A stretch of DNA of 64,000 nucleotides from positions 372,001 through 436,000 of the forward strand of contig CAVZCC010000006.1 in assembly GCA_963773765.1 (NCBI GenBank). The letters are read 5' to 3'. The notes under the pieces were generated by a model, which saw only the letters and a program-made list of their open reading frames with translations, did no database searches and was not told the DNA's origin. Made by a program: the position numbers and the translations under genes. Below are positions 16,894-24,594 of the stretch, piece after piece. Source of the DNA: CAVZCC01 sp963773765 (GTDB lineage: Bacteria; Actinomycetota; Acidimicrobiia; Acidimicrobiales; Microtrichaceae). Numbering within the stretch: position 1 is the first letter of the stretch; each line of letters opens with the position of its first letter.

Positions 16894-17586
16894 TCAGCCG
16901 ATCGGGCGGTGGCACCGGTCGTGCCGCAGGATCGGGTCGGGGCGACCGGTCCCGCTACCAATCCCTCCACGGGACCTGGGGGGTCTCCTCGGTGGGCGGG
17001 TCCCCCCGCGACGTCCACGATGCGGCGGCGGCGTCCGTCCGACGGGGGCGGCTCCTCGCCGTGGCGACGCCACCAGTGCACGATCCACAGGCCGGTGGCC
17101 ACCATGCCCACCACGCTGAACACCGCCATCACCAGCCGCAGCGTCGGCCCCGGCGCCGGCCGGGCGCTGCTCGTCGATCTCCACCCGCAGCCGCACCGAG
17201 TTGTCCTCGGCCCTGCCGTCGGTCCCGGTGGCCGGGGTGGTGCGGTCCACCTGCTCCGGGTCCACGTCGATGGAGGTGGACCGGACCTCCGCCTTCAGCC
17301 GACCGATGCCGCTGAGCGCGATGTCCAGGTTGGGACCGGGCAGGGCGAAGGTCAGCGCGGTGTCCCCGTCCTGCTCCGCGGTCTTCTCGCCGACGCGGAC
17401 GCCGCCCCACGTGCCGGCCTGGGCCAGGACCTCCTGGCGCAGGCGGAGCACGGCGGCGCGGTCGGGGGCGTCCAGCACGACCACCGCATCGGCCTGGGAA
17501 CGTTCCAGCATGTCCGAGCACCCGCCCGTCAGGACCAGCAGGACCAGGAGCGCCACGGCGGCCAGCGCCGGGCCCGGGCGCGCCAC
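16894..17586 (-). CDS. Lipoprotein with a C-terminal membrane anchor; frame broken near 17155, end uncertain
   Basis: A secreted lipoprotein: hydrophobic signal LAAVALLVLLVLTGGC with lipobox cysteine near residue 20. An extracytoplasmic domain follows (VVVLDAPDRAAVLRLRQEVLAQAG, then ALTFALPGPNLDIALSGIGRLKAEVRS). One extra base near 17153-17164 must be removed to continue into LRLVMAVFSVVGMVATGLWIVHWWRRHGEE, a membrane helix and basic tail. The domain resembles secreted proteins of about 230 residues in actinobacteria with no known function. Where the protein ends is unclear: one frame stops at 16894, the corrected frame would run into the convergent oxidoreductase gene. The GTG at 17586 is the best start I see; no ATG gives a proper signal peptide. 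Confidence 0.5.
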   Translation of the reverse strand: MARPGPALAAVALLVLLVLTGGCSDMLERSQADAVVVLDAPDRAAVLRLRQEVLAQAGTWGGVRVGEKTAEQDGDTALTFALPGPNLDIALSGIGRLKAEVRSTSIDVDPEQVDRTTPATGTDGRAEDNSVRLRVEIDEQRPAGAGADAAAGDGGVQRGGHGGHRPVDRALVASPRRGAAPVGRTPPPHRGRRGGTRPPRRPPRSRGGIGSGTGRPDPILRHDRCHRPIG

Positions 17587-17693
17587 GCGGCGATGTGGGC
17601 GCGGGGTTCCGGCGGGGGTCGATCGGGGCGTGCTGATCGGACCAGCGTAGGAAGGCCCGGGCCCCGCGGCCGCGGACCTGCCGGTCGTGGGGG

Positions 17694-18480
17694 TCAGTCG
17701 CCCCGGACCGCGTCCAGGAAGGCGGGGCGTTCCCCGCCCCCGTGGACCCAGACGGAGGACCCGCTCACGTAGGACGACAGCGGCGACGTCAGCCACCGGC
17801 AGGCCTGGGCCAGGTCCTCGGGGGTGCCGAGCCGGCCGGCCGGCACCGTGGCGGCCACCCGGGCCTGGGCCGCGGCGTCGCCGTAGTGCAGCTCGGCCTG
17901 CTCGGTGGCGATGAGTCCGGCGACGATGCCGACCACCCGGACCTTGGGTGCCCACTCCACGGCCAGCGACTCGGTGAGGGACAGGAGACCGGCCTTGGCC
18001 GCGCCGTACGCCGCGGTGCCGGGCGAGGGGCGCCGGCCCGAGACCGAGGCGACGTTCACGATCACACCGCCGCTCGCCGGCCTGCATGTGGTGGTTGGCC
18101 CGTTGGGCCACGTGCAGCGGGGCCAGCAGGTTGAGCCGGATGATCGACTCGCTGAACCGGGGCGACGCCGTGGCCGCGTCCGCGGCCGGCGCCCCGCCGG
18201 CGTTGTTGATGACGGCGTCGAGGCGGCCGTGGGCGTCCACCGCGGCGTCCACCACCGCGGCGGCCTGGTCGGGGTCCCGGACGTCGGCCGTGACGAAGGT
18301 GGCGGCGCGGTCACCGGAGCGGGGCAGGTCGTCCGGCTCGGTCCGGCCGCAGGTGACCACGTGGGCACCCCAGTCGAGGAACCGCTCCACCAGCACCCGG
18401 CCGATGCCCCGGCTCCCGCCGGTGATGACCACCACCCGGCCCGTGTGGTCCAGGACGTCGTTCTCCGCTGCGGTCTGCAC
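17694..18480 (-). CDS. ipdF: Short-chain dehydrogenase, IpdF-like; one probable +1 sequence error
   Basis: A 261-residue SDR once one base is removed near 18076-18082, joining VAQRANHHMQ to GGVIVNVASVSGRRPSPG. All classical motifs are intact: TGGSRGIG cofactor loop near residue 21, NNAG near 95, and the catalytic Ser plus YGAAK near 150-165. The C-terminus HGGGERPAFL and the EQAELHYGD loop resemble, from memory, Rv3559c (IpdF) of Mycobacterium tuberculosis, which oxidises the 5-hydroxy group of the steroid C/D-ring propanoate. Its place between a thiolase-like gene and echA20/ipdABC supports that role. The GTG at 18480 is the start. The symbol is tentative because SDR specificity is hard to assign from sequence. 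Confidence 0.7.
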
Positions 18481-18548
18481 GGCGTCCGACCCTACCGGGG
18501 AGCGGTCTCCGCTGACGACGGGGCCGGCGCCGCCTACCGTCGCCGGTC

Positions 18549-19491
18549 GTGCTGATGGGTGCCGACGCCGCGGACCTGGACCGTGTGGCCGCGTCGTTCC
18601 GGGCCGCCGCGGCAACGCTGCGCCGCTCCGGCCGCTGGCCCGGTGCGTTGCGCCGGACGGGGTGGACCGGCCCGGACGCGGACGCGGTGGCCGGCCTGGT
18701 GGGCGGCGCCGTGCGGGATGCCGGCCGGGCGGCGGACCGGTTGGAGGACCAGGCCCGCCACCTGGGCCGGGCCGCCCGGCGCCAGCGGGAGGCGTCGCTG
18801 CCCCCGGCGGTGCGGTCGGTGCCGCTCCGGCGACGGCCACGGCGACGGCCGGGTGGTCCAGCGGATCGGCCCGCCGGATGCCACCGTCGTGGTGGTGCTG
18901 GTCCCCGGGGTGGGCACGGACCTGGCCGACGAGGCCCGTCTGGCCCGTGACGCCACCGTGGTGTGGCGCGCGGTGGCCTCCGCGTCGGACCAGCCCGGTC
19001 GGGTGGCCGTGGTGTCCTGGCTCGGCTACGACCCGCCCGACGTGGTGGTGGGGGCCCTGGACCCCCGCCCCGCCGACGACGGTGCCCGGGCCCTGGCCGC
19101 GGCGGTGGACGACCTGCGCGACGGCGGCGCGCGCCGGGTCACCGTGGTCGGCCACAGCTACGGGGCCGTGGTGGCGGGGCGGGCCGCGGCGGACGGCATG
19201 GCCGCGGACGCCCTGGTGCAGCTGGGCGCGCCGGGGGTGGGCCGACCGGGCGCGGCGGCGGCCATCCGGGGCCGCGGGACCGAGCACCTGGTGGCGCTCG
19301 AGGACGACGACCCCATCCGGTGGGCCGACGCCGCGGTCCGCTGGGCCTACGGCGAGGACCCGGTCGGGCTGGCGGGTCGCCTGCCCACGTCCGGCCACGG
19401 CCACGGCTCGTACCTGGCGGATCCGGTGCTGCTGGAGGCGTTGGCCCACGTCGCACTGCGGCGGCACCAGCCGGTACGGTCAGGCACCTGA
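18549..19491 (+). CDS. Alpha/beta hydrolase of DUF1023 type with WXG-like N-terminus; one probable +1 sequence error
   Basis: Removing one base near 18822-18827 gives a protein of about 313 residues. The N-terminal 90 residues are helical with ADAADLDRVAASFRAAAATL and a Trp-Thr-Gly turn, reminiscent of WXG100/ESAT-6-like hairpins. The C-terminal part is an alpha/beta hydrolase: VVVVLVPGVGTDL strand, VTVVGHSYGAVVAG with the GxSxG nucleophile serine, and GHGSYLADP with the catalytic histidine. This matches DUF1023 hydrolases, which are common in actinobacteria and have unknown substrates. It starts at the GTG at 18549 or the ATG at 18555. The operator site 2 overlaps its stop codon, so it is not cotranscribed from the echA20 promoter. 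Confidence 0.75.
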
Positions 19492-19504
19492 CGCACCGTC
19501 AGGT
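19486..19504. promoter_or_regulatory. Palindromic operator, site 2 (upstream of echA20)
   Basis: ACCTGAC-GCACC-GTCAGGT is a perfect 7-bp inverted repeat overlapping the stop codon of the hydrolase gene, 69 bases before the echA20 start. Its arms are identical to site 1 (12550). A further half-site, CCCGTCAGGT, lies at 19512-19521. Confidence 0.65.
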
Positions 19505-19573
19505 CGGGGCACCCGTCAGGTCGGGCGAACCCGTCGGTTCAGTGGGCCGGCCAGGCCCCGGAAGGGGAGCACC

Positions 19574-20332
19574 GTGGGCTTCAGCGTGGACATCCAGGAC
19601 GGCATCGCCGAGGTGGTGATGGAGCATCCACCGGTGAACGCCCTCACGGTGGCGGGATGGTTCGAGCTGGCGGACGTGGTCACCGCCACCGGCCGGGACC
19701 CGGAGGTCGGCGCCGTGGTGCTCCGGTCCGAGGGCAAGGGGTTCAACGCCGGGGTGGACATCAAGGAGATGCAGTCCACCGAGGGGTTCGACGCCCTGAT
19801 CGGGGCCAACCGTGGCTGCTACGCCGCCTTCAAGGCCGTGTACGAGTGCGAGGTCCCGGTCATCGCCGCCGTGCACGACTTCTGCCTGGGCGGGGGCATC
19901 GGCCTGGTGGGCAACGCGGACATCATCGTCGCGGCGGAGGGCACGCGGTTCGGCCTGCCCGAGGTGAACCAGGGCGCCCTGGGCGCGGCGACCCACCTGG
20001 CCCGGCTGGTGCCCCAGCACCGCATGCGGGAGATGGTGTACACGGCGGAGCCGGTCGACGCGTCGTTGCTGGCCGCGTGGGGCTCGGTGAGCCGGGTCGT
20101 GCCCCGGGACGAGCTGCGGGACGCGGCCATGGAGATCGGGGCCCGGATCTGCGAGAAGAGCCGCACCGTCATCCGCCGGGCCAAGGAGTGCCTGAACGGC
20201 ATCGACCCGGTCGACGTGAACCGCAGCTACCGGTTCGAGCAGGGCTTCACCTTCGAGCTGAACCTGACCGGGGTCTCCGACGAGGCCCGGGACGCCTTCG
20301 TGGAGAAGCGGGACGCCAGCTACACCAAGTGA
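19574..20332 (+). CDS. echA20: Enoyl-CoA hydratase-fold ring hydrolase EchA20 (steroid ring D)
   Basis: A 252-residue crotonase-superfamily protein. It closely resembles EchA20 of Mycobacterium (Rv3550): GKGFNAGVDIKEMQSTEGF, YECEVPVIAAVHDFCLGGG, and LPEVNQGALGAATHLARLVPQH are family hallmarks that other crotonases lack. In the established pathway EchA20 hydrolyses ring D of the two-ring steroid intermediate HIEC-CoA, giving COCHEA-CoA, the substrate of IpdAB. The oxyanion-hole segments are GFNAGVD and the GGGIGLVG helix. The start is the GTG at 19574 behind GGGGAG. The gene sits downstream of operator site 2 and 1.46 kb before ipdA, with two opposite-strand lipoprotein genes between. Confidence 0.9.
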   Translation: MGFSVDIQDGIAEVVMEHPPVNALTVAGWFELADVVTATGRDPEVGAVVLRSEGKGFNAGVDIKEMQSTEGFDALIGANRGCYAAFKAVYECEVPVIAAVHDFCLGGGIGLVGNADIIVAAEGTRFGLPEVNQGALGAATHLARLVPQHRMREMVYTAEPVDASLLAAWGSVSRVVPRDELRDAAMEIGARICEKSRTVIRRAKECLNGIDPVDVNRSYRFEQGFTFELNLTGVSDEARDAFVEKRDASYTK

Positions 20333-20383
20333 GCCGCGCCGCGCCGGCTGGCGCCCAGGGTGTGGCCCGGAGTGTCGGGGTTC

Positions 20384-20971
20384 TCAGGGAGTGGTGGTGT
20401 CGGACCCTGGGGCGCCACCGCACAGCGCGGCGCCCTCCGTCTGGTAGTTGCGGAAGGCGGTGGCCACCGCGGGATCGCTGATGGCGGCCGGGCCGGGCTG
20501 GCCGGTGAGCCACTCCGGGTCCCAGTTGTTGGCTGCGCCCTCGTCCTGCAGGTCCTGGGCCGCCTGGCGCAGCACCGCGGCGTCGGCGGAGGCGTTGGGC
20601 GGCGCGGCGTCGGCTGCGGCAACGAACAGCTTGGCCACCACGGCCACCCCCCGCTGGGTCTGGGTGGCGTTGGCCGGGGCGGGGAGGCTGGAGGCCTGGG
20701 AGAAGGTCGCCAGCAGGGCACACGTGTCGGTGCCGGCGGTGGCGACCAGCGCCTCCGCCGTCGCGGCCTCCTTGTCGAAGTCGGCGTCGGACACCGTGGA
20801 CGGCGGTGCCGGCTCCGTCGAGGCGGTGGTCGTGGCCTGCTGCTTCGAGCCGGCGTCGTCGGACGAGTCGTCCGAGCTGCACCCGACGCCACCCAGGAGC
20901 AGGCCCAGGAGCACGACGGCGCCCAGTCCCGCCCGGAGGCGGGAATCGGTGGTCCTGGCCCGGTGCGTCAT
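20384..20971 (-). CDS. Secreted lipoprotein of unknown function (paralogue 1)
   Basis: A 195-residue protein with a signal peptide ending in the lipobox LLLGGVGC near residue 31, then an Asp/Ser/Thr-rich linker. The mature domain has two widely spaced cysteines (DTCALLATF and GAALCGG), which could form a disulfide. It is related to the next gene: both share CALxxFxS, then AxxLRQxAxDLxxEGxA, EWxxGQ and SDPxxxxAFxxxQT. I do not recognise the family. It stands on the minus strand between echA20 and ipdA, so it is not part of those transcripts. A surface or periplasm-like sensor or binding protein is possible. Confidence 0.75.
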   Translation of the reverse strand: MTHRARTTDSRLRAGLGAVVLLGLLLGGVGCSSDDSSDDAGSKQQATTTASTEPAPPSTVSDADFDKEAATAEALVATAGTDTCALLATFSQASSLPAPANATQTQRGVAVVAKLFVAAADAAPPNASADAAVLRQAAQDLQDEGAANNWDPEWLTGQPGPAAISDPAVATAFRNYQTEGAALCGGAPGSDTTTP

Positions 20972-21056
20972 GGGTGGAGTCTGACAGATGTGGGGTGTGG
21001 CAGAGGTGGGGCCTGTCAGAGGTGGGGCTCGTCAGAGGACCCCTGGCCCCCGGTCG

Positions 21057-21629
21057 TCAGCCGGCGACGGTGGTCGACGGCGCCGAACCGCACTGCGTGC
21101 TGGTCTGGGTCTGGAACTCGCCCAGGGCGGCGGTGAGCTCCGGGTCCGACAGCGTCTTGGGCGTGTCCTGGCCGTTGAACCACTCGACGCTGAAGTCGGC
21201 GGCCTCGCCCTCGGCCACCAGGTCGGTGGCTCCCTGCCGGAGCGTGTCGGCCTGGGCCGCGTTGGCCTCCGGCGCGGTGTCGGCCAGGGCGTTGAGCATG
21301 GCGGCCACGAAGTCCACCGCACGCTCGACCTCCTGCGCGTCGGCGGGGTCGGGCAGGTTGTCCAGGGAGGACAGGAACTCGGCCAGGGCGCAGGCGTCGC
21401 CGGAGGCGTCCTCCAGGCCCTGTTCGGCCTGGTCCAGCGCCGGGCCGAACGCCGCGGTGTCCCCCTCGGCGGCCTCGGTGGTGGTGGTCTCCTTGTCCTG
21501 CTGCTTCTCCGTGGTGGTGGTCTTGTCGGAGGAGGAGTCGTCGTCGGAGTCGCCGCAGGAGGTGGCGAGCAGGGTGAGGCTGGCGGCCAGGGCGACGGTG
21601 ACGAGCGCGGAACGGCGGATTCGGTTCAT
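21057..21629 (-). CDS. Secreted lipoprotein of unknown function (paralogue 2)
   Basis: A 190-residue paralogue of the preceding lipoprotein. The signal peptide ends LTLLATSC (lipobox, Cys near 25). A linker with two TTTT blocks follows, then a helical domain with cysteines in DACALAEFLSS and TSTQCGSAPS. The pattern LRQGATDLVAEGEAADFSVEWFNGQ matches the neighbour position by position, so the pair arose by tandem duplication and then diverged. The start is the ATG at 21629. The two stand in the same orientation with 85 bases between them; that gap holds short GAGGTGGGGC direct repeats but no clear promoter. The gene is divergent from ipdA, and operator site 3 lies between the two starts. Confidence 0.75.
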   Translation of the reverse strand: MNRIRRSALVTVALAASLTLLATSCGDSDDDSSSDKTTTTEKQQDKETTTTEAAEGDTAAFGPALDQAEQGLEDASGDACALAEFLSSLDNLPDPADAQEVERAVDFVAAMLNALADTAPEANAAQADTLRQGATDLVAEGEAADFSVEWFNGQDTPKTLSDPELTAALGEFQTQTSTQCGSAPSTTVAG

Positions 21630-21722
21630 GGTCCGACGCTATCGGTGGTGCCCCCGGAACCGGTGGAACCGGCCAGGGGGGCGTCGTCTCGACCATGCCC
21701 GCGGCCGCCGGGTAGCGTCCGG

Positions 21723-21741
21723 ATCTGACACCCCGTCAGAT
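21723..21741. promoter_or_regulatory. Palindromic operator, site 3 (upstream of ipdABC)
   Basis: ATCTGAC-ACCCC-GTCAGAT is a perfect 7-bp inverted repeat 47 bases before the ipdA start. It lies in the intergenic space shared with the divergent lipoprotein gene. The core is the same as in sites 1, 2 and 4; the outer bases differ in a compensating way, which keeps the symmetry. Confidence 0.65.
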
Positions 21742-21788
21742 GAGGCTCCCGCGAGCGGCACCGGACGGACGAGCACGAGGGGGACCGG

Positions 21789-22664
21789 GTGCCGGGACCG
21801 GACAAGCGCTGTACCGAGGACGAGGTGGTGGCCGAGCTCCGCTCCGGCATGACCATCGGGATCGGGGGCTGGGGCAGTCGCCGCAAGCCCATGTCCATCA
21901 TCCGGGCCATCCTCCGGTCCGACCTGACCGACCTGACCATCGTCAGCTACGGCGGTCCGGACGTGGGCCTGCTGTGCCGCACGGGCCAGGCCTCCAGGGT
22001 GGTGTCGGGGTTCGTGTCCCTGGACTCCATCCCGCTCGAGCCCCACTATCGGGCCGCCCGCCAGGCGGGAACGGTGGAGCCGGTGGAGCTGGACGAGGGC
22101 ATGTTGCTGCTGGGCATCCAGGCCGCGGCGTGGCGGGTGCCCTTCCTGCCCACCCGGGCCGGCCTGGGCTCCGACGTGCTGCGCCTCATGCCACAGATCC
22201 GCACGGTCACCTCGCCCTACGCGGAGCCCGACAGCGGTGAGTTCGAGGAGCTGGTCGCCGCCCCCGCGCTCCCGCTCGACGTGGCGCTGGTGCACCAGCA
22301 CCGGGCCGACGTGTCCGGCAACGCCACGTGGCTGGGCGAGGACCCGTTCTTCGACGACCTCATGTGCCGGGCGGCGGAGCGGGCCTTCGTGAGCTGTGAG
22401 CGCATCGTGCCCACCGAGGACCTGGCCCAGGGCGTGGACGTGACCCACCAGCGCATCTCCCGCCTGGACGTGACCGGTGTGGTGGAGGCGCCCCGCGGGG
22501 CGCACTTCACCGAGTGCCTGCCCGACTACGGCCGCGACGAGGCGTTCCAGAAGCGCTACGCCGCCACCGCGAAGTCCGACGAGGCGTGGGACGAGTTCCG
22601 GGCCGAGTTCCTGGACATCGACGAGGCCGGGTACCAGGCCAAGACCGAGGAGCTGGCGTCATGA
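21789..22664 (+). CDS. ipdA: IpdA, alpha subunit of COCHEA-CoA hydrolase
   Basis: A 291-residue class I CoA-transferase-fold protein. It matches mycobacterial IpdA (Rv3551) closely, with ELRSGMTIGIGGWGSRRKPM near residue 18, ILRSDLTDLTIVSYGGPD, DEGMLLLGIQAAAWRVPFLP and APRGAHFTECLPDYGRDE. IpdA pairs with IpdB to hydrolyse the last carbocyclic ring of the steroid nucleus, giving a linear methyl-oxo-octanedioyl-CoA; the complex is related to CoA transferases but acts as a hydrolase. The start is the GTG at 21789. It overlaps ipdB by ATGA. Operator site 3 lies upstream, so the ipdA-ipdB-ipdC operon is a probable regulon member. Confidence 0.92.
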   Translation: MPGPDKRCTEDEVVAELRSGMTIGIGGWGSRRKPMSIIRAILRSDLTDLTIVSYGGPDVGLLCRTGQASRVVSGFVSLDSIPLEPHYRAARQAGTVEPVELDEGMLLLGIQAAAWRVPFLPTRAGLGSDVLRLMPQIRTVTSPYAEPDSGEFEELVAAPALPLDVALVHQHRADVSGNATWLGEDPFFDDLMCRAAERAFVSCERIVPTEDLAQGVDVTHQRISRLDVTGVVEAPRGAHFTECLPDYGRDEAFQKRYAATAKSDEAWDEFRAEFLDIDEAGYQAKTEELAS

Positions 22665-23447
22665 GCACCCCATTCGCGCGCCGACGTGTGTGCCGTCGCC
22701 ATCGCCGAGGCCTTCCGGGGTGACGGCGAGCGCCTGTGCAACCCGATCGGCAACCTGCCCCTCATCGGCGGCCGGCTGGCCGCCGCCACCTTCGAGCCCC
22801 ACCTGGCCCTGACCGACGGCTTCTACACGCTGCTGGACAACGTGCCGCCCGTCGGCCTGGCCGAGGAGGACCGCGTGGCGCAGCGGGTGATCGGCCAGTG
22901 GAACCCGTACCGGGAGATGTTCGGCCTGCTGTGGCGGGGCAAGCGCCACGTGATGATGGGCGCCACGCAGGTGGACCGCGCCGGCAACCAGAACATCGCC
23001 GCCATCGGGGACTGGCACCGGCCCCGCTCCCAGCTGCTGGGGTTCCGTGGTGCGCCGGGCAACACCATCAACCACACCACCAGCTACTGGGTGCCCAACC
23101 ACTCCACCAAGGTGTTCGTGCCGGCCGTGGACGTGGTGTGCGGCATCGGCTACGACCGCGCCGCGGAGCTGGGCCCCGTGGTGGCCCGGTTCCACGAGAT
23201 CCGCCGGGTCGTGTCCAACCTGGCCGTGTTCGACTTCGAGGCGGTGGACGGTGCCGGCGTGCCCACGATGCGCCTGCGGTCGGTCCACCCCGGAGTGACG
23301 GTGGCCGACGTGGTGGAGGCGACGGGCTTCGACCTGGTCGTCCCCGACGACGTGCCGGAGTCCCGGGGCCCCACCGAGGCCGAGGCCGCCGAACTGGAGC
23401 GACTGGACCCCCGCGGGCTGCGCCACGCCGAGGTCCCCGAGCCGTGA
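22661..23447 (+). CDS. ipdB: IpdB, beta subunit of COCHEA-CoA hydrolase; one probable +1 sequence error
   Basis: A 261-residue CoA-transferase-fold subunit. The natural start is the ATG at 22661, which overlaps the ipdA stop. As printed, that frame breaks after four codons; removing one C from the CCCC run at 22667-22670 gives MSTHSRADVCAVAIAEAFRGDGER, equivalent to the mycobacterial start (MSTRAEVCAVA). Family landmarks are RHVMMGATQVDRAGNQNIAAIG, RGAPGNTINHTTSYWVPNH and VVSNLAVFDFE. Without the correction the longest frame opens at a GTG at 22686 and lacks the first helix. It works as a heteromer with IpdA. Its stop overlaps the ipdC start (GTGA). Confidence 0.88.
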
Positions 23448-24556
23448 CCGTCTCCCCGGAGCCCGCCGCGGCCGGAGGGGGCCGGCATCCGGCGCTCTCC
23501 ACCCGGGCCACCGCGCTCTTCGGCGTTCGGTACCCCGTCGTGCAGACCGGCATGGGCTGGGTCTCCGGCGCCCACCTGACCGCGGCCACCGCCGCGGCCG
23601 GCGGGCTGGGGATCCTGGCCTCCGCCACCATGACGCTGCCCGAGCTCCGGGCCGCGGTGGCCAAGGTCAAGGAGCGGACCGACCACCCGTTCGGCGTCAA
23701 CCTGCTCCCGAACCAGCCCGACGCGGCCGAGCGCATCGACCTGCTGGTCTCCGAGTCGGTGCCGGTGGCCAGCTTCGCCGCGGCCCCCCGGCCCGAGCAG
23801 GTGCAGCGGCTCAACGACGCCGGCATCGTCACGATCGTGACCGTGGGGGCCAAGCGCCACGCCCAGAAGGTCGCCCAGATGGGGGTCCGGGCCGTGATCG
23901 CCCAGGGCGGTGAGGGTGGCGGCCACACCGGCTCGGTGCCCACGTCCCTGCTGCTGCCGCAGGTGGTGGACGGGGTGGAGGGCACCGACGTGGTGGTGCT
24001 GGCCGCCGGTGGGTTCTGGGACGGACGCGGCCTGGCCGCGGCCCTGGCCTACGGCGCCGACGGCGTGGCCATGGGGACACGGTTCCTGCTCACCGCCGAG
24101 AGCCGGGTGCCGGACCACATCAAGGCCCTGTACCTGGAGACGCCCCTGACCGGCACGGTGGTCACGTCCGCCATCGACGGTTCCCCGCAACGCGTCATCC
24201 GGACCGCCATGATCGACGCCCTCGAGAGGTCGCCCGGGCTCCTGCGGTTCCCCCGGGCGGCCGGCAACGCGCTGCGGTTCCGCAAGCAGACCGGGGTGTC
24301 GCTGCCGGACCTGCTGCGGACCGGGCTGCAGATGCGCAAGGACCAGGAGCTGTCGTGGTCGCAACTGGCGTTGGCCGCCAACGCCCCGATGATGACCAAG
24401 GCCTCGGTCGTGGACGGCGACGCGGAGGTGGGGATCCTGCCCACCGGCCAGGTGGTGGGTGCCATCGAGTCCCTGCCGTCGGTGGCCGAGCTGCTGGAGG
24501 CGATCATGGACGAGGCCGACGGCGTCCTGTCCCGCCTCTGCGCCCCGCCCCGCTGA
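23444..24556 (+). CDS. ipdC: IpdC-like FMN-dependent enzyme (nitronate monooxygenase fold)
   Basis: A 370-residue TIM-barrel flavoprotein of the nitronate-monooxygenase superfamily. Motifs are YPVVQTGMGWVSG at the first strand, AAGGLGILASAT, QGGEGGGHTGSVPT near residue 155 (phosphate-binding loop) and AAGGFWDGRGLAAALAYGADGVAMGTRF. The position directly after ipdA-ipdB and the C-terminal MRKDQELSWSQL region match mycobacterial IpdC (Rv3553), which is required for the oxidoreductive step before ring D opening by EchA20. The GTG at 23444 overlaps the ipdB stop. The gene ends 38 bases before the convergent GGDEF-EAL gene. Confidence 0.87.
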   Translation: MTVSPEPAAAGGGRHPALSTRATALFGVRYPVVQTGMGWVSGAHLTAATAAAGGLGILASATMTLPELRAAVAKVKERTDHPFGVNLLPNQPDAAERIDLLVSESVPVASFAAAPRPEQVQRLNDAGIVTIVTVGAKRHAQKVAQMGVRAVIAQGGEGGGHTGSVPTSLLLPQVVDGVEGTDVVVLAAGGFWDGRGLAAALAYGADGVAMGTRFLLTAESRVPDHIKALYLETPLTGTVVTSAIDGSPQRVIRTAMIDALERSPGLLRFPRAAGNALRFRKQTGVSLPDLLRTGLQMRKDQELSWSQLALAANAPMMTKASVVDGDAEVGILPTGQVVGAIESLPSVAELLEAIMDEADGVLSRLCAPPR

Positions 24557-24594
24557 CCGGTCGCCATCGCCGGACCCATCCCGCCCGGGTGGGC

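Noticed and set aside
16632..17132. Extension of the minus-strand lipoprotein to 16632
   Set aside because: It would overlap the convergent oxidoreductase gene by about 200 bases with low-complexity Arg/Pro/Gly sequence.
20985..21035. Short GAGGTGGGGC direct repeats as a regulatory or mobile element
   Set aside because: Only two or three short imperfect copies in GC-rich intergenic DNA; no symmetry or terminal repeats.
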